NCBI GenBank assembly: GCA_010279815.1
Contig: QEOQ01000451.1
Coordinates: 668,591-732,590, forward strand
Direction of reading: 5' to 3'
From: Brachionus plicatilis
Taxonomy: Eukaryota; Rotifera; Eurotatoria; Ploima; Brachionidae
Length of the DNA stretch: 64,000 bases
Part shown: in pieces, positions 59,061-64,000 of the stretch
How positions within the stretch are numbered: position 1 is the stretch's first letter
Layout of the letters: each line of letters starts with the position of its first letter
Made by a program: the position numbers and the translations under genes
The notes under the pieces: model-generated
Told to the model about the DNA's origin: nothing
The model's database searches: none
What the model saw: the letters and a program-made list of their open reading frames with translations, nothing else

Positions 59061-59742
59061 GGGTCTTGCCCAATTTCTGTTCACAAATTTTGTGACCAAA
59101 GTAGTTCACATAAAATAAAAAATGTTCACCAAATTTTTAATTTAAAATTAAGTCAAAATTAAAAATCTTTACTTTGTTATGCTTGTTGAAATTTGCAACT
59201 ATTTTTTTTTATTAAGCTAAAAAATTTAATTGCTTCATTTAAAAAAAATTAAATCAAAAAGCTAATGTATCAACTTTGATATCCCAAAAGATTAATTTTA
59301 CAAAGAAATTAAAAAATTGATTTAAAAATTTTCAAAGAAATCTCTAAGATTGGTTTGGTACACCCGAGCTATGGCTGCAATATCAACTTCACACGAGACT
59401 TTGAAAAAAGCACTAAGCAAACATGCCAATCCGGTGCCATGTGAGATTTGTGGAGAATTAATGAAAAATATTAAAGGAGTAAAATTGCATATAGCAAAAA
59501 AACATAAAATTAAAAAATAATTTTTGACAATTTATTTTTTTTTTTTTTTCCAAAATTAACATTTAAATTAATGTTCACATAAAAAAAATTAGTTCACGAA
59601 AGATTAAATTTTTTTTTTTTAAATTTACTTTGGTCACAAAATTTGTGAACAGAAATTTGGTGAACATAAAGTTCACATTTTAAGCAAGATACTCATGGTC
59701 ACATTTTTTGGTGAACTTCTGTTCACATTTTGGGCAAGACCC
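59061..59742 (+). mobile_element. 682-bp TIR element carrying a lone zinc-finger gene
   Basis: The ends GGGTCTTGCCCAA and TTGGGCAAGACCC are inverted repeats, flanked by a perfect 8-bp duplication ATCTCTTC (59053-59060 and 59743-59750). An inner inverted pair (CTGTTCACAAATTTTGTGAC from 59077 and its complement ending about 59652) follows. About ten GTTCAC or GTGAAC words crowd both subterminal regions, as transposase-binding motifs do in hAT elements. The 8-bp duplication fits hAT, P or Merlin superfamilies; there is no transposase. Confidence 0.82.
59371..59520 (+). CDS. 49-residue C2H2 zinc-finger protein inside the TIR element
   Basis: An ATG-initiated frame of 50 codons. The only domain is one zinc finger, CEICGELMKNIKGVKLHIAK then KH: Cys-x2-Cys-x12-His-x4-His, with the usual hydrophobic Leu before the first His. 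The N-terminus is MAAISTSHETLKKALSKHAN and the end is Lys-rich. The codons are less AT-biased than the flanks, which suggests past selection. It lies in the middle of the element at 59061-59742. It may be the remains of the DNA-binding N-terminus of a larger transposase, or a domesticated or regulatory peptide. Function unknown. Confidence 0.6.
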   Translation: MAAISTSHETLKKALSKHANPVPCEICGELMKNIKGVKLHIAKKHKIKK

Positions 59743-60140
59743 ATCTCTTCTTTATTTAAAGACTCACATGATCCTTATATCTATTTCAGTTTTTTAATGC
59801 ATTTATTGGGTCGATTAGTTTTGTTTTCATTGTTTTGAGTAATTTTGATGTAAATTCATTTTCAAGGAGTCCACATGAAGATGGGATATCAAGTTTTATT
59901 TTAATCAAGAACTTGCCCAATAAATAAAACTTCTAAAACATTTATGCAGAAATAAACGAACATTTAAAATTTTAGTACAGGATCGGTTTGTTATACCGAG
60001 GAGGTCGATAATAATAATTATTAAAAAAACATTTTTTTATTAAAGGGTTGTTCACCTCTAAATAATGTATTGCTAAAAGGATCATTAATTTTTTTAAAAA
60101 TTAATTTATAATTGTTGCTAGTTTTATAATTAAATTTTTT
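59743..60140. other. Short intergenic stretch
   Basis: About 400 bases between the zinc-finger element and the 3' end of the first Ly6 gene; nothing recognised. Confidence 0.4.
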
Positions 60141-60750
60141 TTAAAATAACCAAAATGAAAAACAAACTAAAAGAATAGTCAATATATTTATCAAGTAAGA
60201 ATTTGATGATTTGGATGACGAATTGCAAAGATCGTCCTTACAACAATAATAATTCATTTGAGTGTAACCGAATTTAAATTCATCTCCACTTGTACAAATA
60301 TCTGCGCATCCTTTTACAAAAACTTTCACACCAGCTGTTTGGGTTACGATTTTCTAGTTTGAAAAATTAAAAAAAAATATTATATTAAGTTTTTTTTCGT
60401 TACAGAAATAAGAAGAATAAAAATTTTTTTAATAAATATTTTAGCCATCAGACTGTACTTTTTTTATATAATGAAATGGCTGTTTTTTTTAAAAAGTATG
60501 TTTGTGACCTACTATTAAAAAACTAAGTTCTTCAATTTCAAATTAGAATTACTTGACAATTTGAACGACGACTTCCGCAAACTTCAATTGTTGGTTCGCT
60601 ACAATCCGGACCATTACAAGAATAGCATTGGCTGGCACAATCGAAAGCATCTTTAAATAATTTAAAGAAAATTTATTGATTTAATTAAAGATAAGACATA
60701 CTTATCCATATGGAGACCAGAAAAATTATATAAAAATGTCGTGTTTCCAT
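60141..60750 (-). CDS. Ly6/three-finger domain protein, GPI-type, copy 1
   Basis: Exons 60702-60750, 60553-60650 and 60141-60353 join to 120 codons (119 residues). Ly6/uPAR-type proteins are small, disulfide-rich, usually GPI-anchored surface proteins. Visible: signal-like METRHFYIIFLVSIWI; cysteine-rich core starting CYSCNGPDC; VKGCADIC; the hallmark ending CCKDDLCNSS; then a Ser-rich spacer and a hydrophobic C-terminus (INILTILLVCFSFWLF) typical of a GPI-attachment signal. Ten or more cysteines are present. The 49-base first exon and the intron phases match those of copy 2, so they are tandem duplicates. The ligand is unknown. Confidence 0.82.
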
Positions 60751-61402
60751 TTTAAGTTTTTTTTTCTTTTTTTCTCTTTTTGTTACATTTTGAAATAAAA
60801 TTGTTGGCTCTCAAGTAAATATTTGGATTAGTAACAAAATTTTTAATTAAATTTAAAATTTGATCAAATGAGATATTAAGTAATCAAAAATGAAGACTAC
60901 AAAAATTTGTTTGCTTTTTTGTTTATAAATTTCAAGGTGATCCAATTAGGCTCTAATAAATGTAAAATTAAAATTTAACCTACTCCTTTTTGATTAGGTT
61001 TGTAAAATAATAATATTAAATTAATTTAAACATTTTTAATTAAAAATATGACTTTTTTCTGTTTTTTAACATTAATGAAATTTATCGAATTACTGGGAAC
61101 CAATTAATTAACAATTTATGGAGTACTTGGATGGAGTCAATTTTTTTAAATTTTTTTAGAAAAATGACAATATTGATCGAACATCTTATTATATAAAATT
61201 TTAATTTATTCATTGCCTTTTTTTTTTGTTTTAAAGTGATTTTATTTAAAATTTTTTAAAACCAAAATTTAAATTTAAGGACAAGAAAATAAAAGAATTT
61301 TTTTTCATATTTTATATATTTATCAAATTCAAGTATAATTAAGTTTTTAAGAGATAATGAATTTTCATATTAAAAATTTATTAAACCAAACAAGAAAATA
61401 TT
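60751..61402. other. Spacer between the two Ly6 genes
   Basis: 650 bases, AT-rich; the copy 1 promoter and copy 2 3' end fall here. No other feature seen. Confidence 0.45.
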
Positions 61403-61891
61403 TTATGTTGTCAAAATATAAAAAATACTGATTCCAATGAAAACTATGAACCAAAGATTTTCGAATTGAAGATTATATTTTCTTGTTGATGAATTGCAAA
61501 AATCTGTAGAGCAACATTTGTAAACAATTGTTGTGGGTCCGAAAGATTCTACCAAGCCATCTTTACAACTGTCCGAACAGCCTTTTATAAAAACTGGAAA
61601 TCCACTTGTTGTTGTTATCACAGTCTAAAACGTATAAAAAAAGATTAATATTTAATTTTTAAATTGAAAAGTGCAAAATATTACCTTACAAAAGCTAAAA
61701 CTACTTGCACATGTTTGTTCCGCAAGAACGCATTCTGATCCAGAACAAGAATAGCATTTTGAAGCACCATTAACGTAACTCATTAAAATAGCTGTTAAAC
61801 AACATAAGCAAGAAAATCAAGATAAAATTAAAAAAGGCTTACAAAATAAGGTTATCCACAAAAACCCTGTATATGTCTGAAATTTTTTCAT
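61403..61891 (-). CDS. Ly6/three-finger domain protein, GPI-type, copy 2
   Basis: Exons 61843-61891, 61685-61791 and 61403-61624 join to 126 codons (125 residues). MKKFQTYTGFLWITLFSILM leads to NGASKCYSCSGSEC, then CASSFSFC, FIKGCSDSC and the Ly6 hallmark CCSTDFCNSS, followed by a hydrophobic tail (LWFIVFIGISIFYIL) as a likely GPI signal. It has the same exon layout and phases as copy 1, but the sequences have diverged outside the cysteine pattern. Confidence 0.83.
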
Positions 61892-63945
61892 TTCAAGAAT
61901 ATTTACTTTAAAACTAATGAAAACTGAATGAAAGAAATTTTCAAAAATTCAATTTAAAACCTAAATCATTTTTTTATTGTTTGAAGTAAATTATTCAAAT
62001 AATCTAGACTAGGAAAACAATAATCTATTTGGAATCCTCCAAAAAAAACATTATTTTTTAAAAAATTTATCAATTTTTTTCAATTTAAAAGTGATTCAAA
62101 TTTTTAATTAAATGTCTTAGTAATTTACGATTAGCTTGGCAAATTTCTCAATAAGAAATTTAATTTTCATCAGGAGTTCTTAGTACGCTAAAAAACAAAA
62201 ATATAAATAAATATTATATTTTATAATATTGGCTTGATAATTTCAAAAGTTTTTTGAGCATGTCTCAAATTACTCCCAACTCATTCTTAGATAAATTTAA
62301 GTGGTATTGATGCTTTTGGACGAATTTTAGTTCTAGTTACCAATTGCTGCTATCAATTTTTTAGTCTTAGCATATCTTAAAAATCAGATTCAATTGTTTA
62401 ATTTACATCCGACGATAAATTTAATATTTTATTTATTTTAATTTTTATTTGTAAAACTCATTCAGATTAAAAAAATAAAATCAAAAATTTTAAAATAAAA
62501 CAAAATAAAAAATAAAAATTAGAATGAATTAAAATAAAATGTTACTAATGAAAGGTGTTATACATTGATCTCAAAGTCGATTCGAGACTGTTTATAATTT
62601 AATTCTTTTGAAAGACATTTGATTTAAAATATTGGAAAGATTATCATTATTTAGATTTAGAATAGAGCGAACTGCCTAATATTGAATGATTTGAATTCTT
62701 TTGATATTTGCTACTGAAAATGAATCTAAACATGGAAAATAATAATCCAAAATAGATCTCATTAAAGATTTGTAAAAAGTTCTAAGTGTTTTGGGTTTAA
62801 GATCCCATTTCTTATTTGATAGATATTTAATTATTTACAGACCTCAATTACAGCGCTCTTTTCATGTATTGACGATCTGAATGAAATCCGACAAACTGAA
62901 TTTTGCTTTTTTTTAAAATGATTTCATTTAATTGAATATCTTGTTTTAATCATTTAAATCATTTTGTTCAATTTGTTCAGTTTGTTCAGTTTCTTGAGTT
63001 TGTTGAGATTTGTGTTATCTATTGTATTTTTATATTAATTGATTTTAAAAATTGTCAAAATTTAAAGAAAAAAATTATTTAAAATATTTTTATTGAAAAC
63101 ATTATTTTAAAATTTTGAACAATTACATTTCTCTCAATTAAAAAATAAAAAGTTTTCAAATTCTTCATCAATGTTTGAATTTTTGCCGTTTTCACTCTCA
63201 AGACTAATGAAAATTTTTGTATACAAAATGAATAAACTGAACAAAATGAATTATATATATGTAATACCTAATATATTAGATTTATGTTAGATAGATTTAA
63301 CAATCTGAATGTATTAAATGCAGAACGTCGGATTAAAGGACCGTTTTCATTACCTCACAATTTAAATTATAACTGTAAACTTTGACTTTTTTCTTTTAAA
63401 TTTTTTGCGAAAATCATAAAACATGATTTTTCATGAGTCTTAAAAATGATCAGTGAATATGACCAAGCTAATAGCATTTTTGATTCCAGAAACTTGTTTG
63501 TTCAATACAACTTGAGAACACCTAATCCCAGTTTATTGTTTTACGCAAAAATTCATAAACCATTCCTATACTCTTTATAAATTTGAAAAAATTAGTAAAC
63601 AATACTGTAAATTTTAAAGTTTTAATATTTTAAGAAATATTCAAAAGGACCAAGTTGACAAAATTTGATTGTGATTTAATTTATGCTAAGAAATAGCGTA
63701 TATTAATTCTTTTTTCTTTTATCAAATTAGAAATTTTCATCTAACTAACTAAAAATTAAATTTAATTCAATGTTTTGATTAGATTTAAAAAATAGTGTTT
63801 GCATGTTTTTTTCTCACAGTTAATAAAATTCCATACCCACATATAAAATTTAATTTTGTGAATTTAGCATCTTTATTGGGCATGATTGTAAAATATAAAT
63901 ACCACTAGTGGTTAATAATTTAAGAGTTAAAATTTAACATACAAA
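61892..63945. other. Intergenic with RT relic
   Basis: About 2 kb. Contains the reverse-transcriptase relic at 62570-62960 and a run of TTTGTTCAG-like short repeats at 62972-63012. Otherwise nothing supported. Confidence 0.45.
62570..62960 (-). pseudogene. Non-LTR RT C-terminal relic (CR1/Jockey-like)
   Basis: The minus strand reads SKIQFVGFHSD, then KPKTLRTFYKSLMRSILDYY and FPCLDSFSVANIKRIQIIQY, the post-catalytic 'LxFLGxxxD...LYKSLIRSILDYGxPC...KIQxIQN' series of CR1/Jockey-type RTs. It has internal stops and lacks the catalytic palm. Confidence 0.65.
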
Positions 63946-64000
63946 ATGAAATCAATTTTAGCCCTTTTGTTGATTGGTTTTGCTTGCGCAAGCGCTCAAG
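63946..64000 (+). CDS. 5' end of a secreted-protein gene, cut by the window
   Basis: The ATG at 63946 opens MKSILALLLIGFACASAQ, a textbook signal peptide with an ASA cleavage site, and the frame runs off the window end. The context ACAAAATGAA is favourable for initiation. Nothing of the mature protein is visible, so no family can be given. Confidence 0.6.
   Translation, partial: MKSILALLLIGFACASAQ

Overview
This is a eukaryotic nuclear window: very AT-rich, with spliced genes, short GT-AG introns (mostly about 45-110 bases) and many transposon remnants. Every recognisable gene has an animal orthologue: AK8, ANAPC4, DNTTIP1, ACBD5, a DBI-type ACBP, an ABCB/P-glycoprotein, SMARCB1, PSMC1 and Ly6-type proteins. 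Compact introns plus extreme AT content suggest a small-genome protostome; a monogonont rotifer such as Brachionus would fit, but that is inference. All exon borders were joined by eye from reading frame, splice dinucleotides and remembered family architecture. For the multi-exon genes the joined lengths are whole codons.

Layout. 0.2-2.4 kb (-) AK8 and 4.7-9.1 kb (+) ANAPC4 are divergent. 10.4-11.4 kb is an unrecognised Asn/Ser-rich disordered protein. 15.7-16.7 kb (+) is DNTTIP1, followed by a small secreted-protein gene at 17.5-17.8 kb; a 111-bp direct repeat brackets that gene. 19.6-20.7 kb (-), 35.2-36.4 kb (+) and 47.6-48.7 kb (+) are three intronless GT31 (beta-1,3-galactosyltransferase-like) paralogues, two of which share a 426-bp stretch with no base difference. 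23.5-25.5 kb (-) is ACBD5 and 33.1-33.5 kb (-) a small ACBP. 37.7-42.7 kb (-) is a 17-exon ABCB transporter. 50.7-51.9 kb (-) SMARCB1 and 54.2-55.5 kb (+) PSMC1 are divergent. 60.1-61.9 kb (-) holds two tandem Ly6/three-finger GPI-type proteins. The window ends inside a new secreted-protein gene.

Between genes the DNA is mostly mobile-element debris: a Merlin (ISXO2-like) transposase relic, four non-LTR reverse-transcriptase relics, at least two hAT-like MITE families (one copy with a perfect 8-bp target duplication), a Tc1/mariner-type MITE with 27-bp perfect inverted repeats, several fold-back elements, a nested insertion at 29.1-31.5 kb and a 52-bp tandem array. The most unusual item is a 682-bp inverted-repeat element at 59.06-59.74 kb with a perfect 8-bp target duplication, whose only visible coding capacity is one 49-residue C2H2 zinc-finger protein.

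The genes are housekeeping, chromatin (SMARCB1, DNTTIP1), proteolysis (ANAPC4, PSMC1), lipid (ACBD5, ACBP), transport (ABCB) and surface or secretory (GT31, Ly6) functions. I see no sign that neighbours form one pathway.
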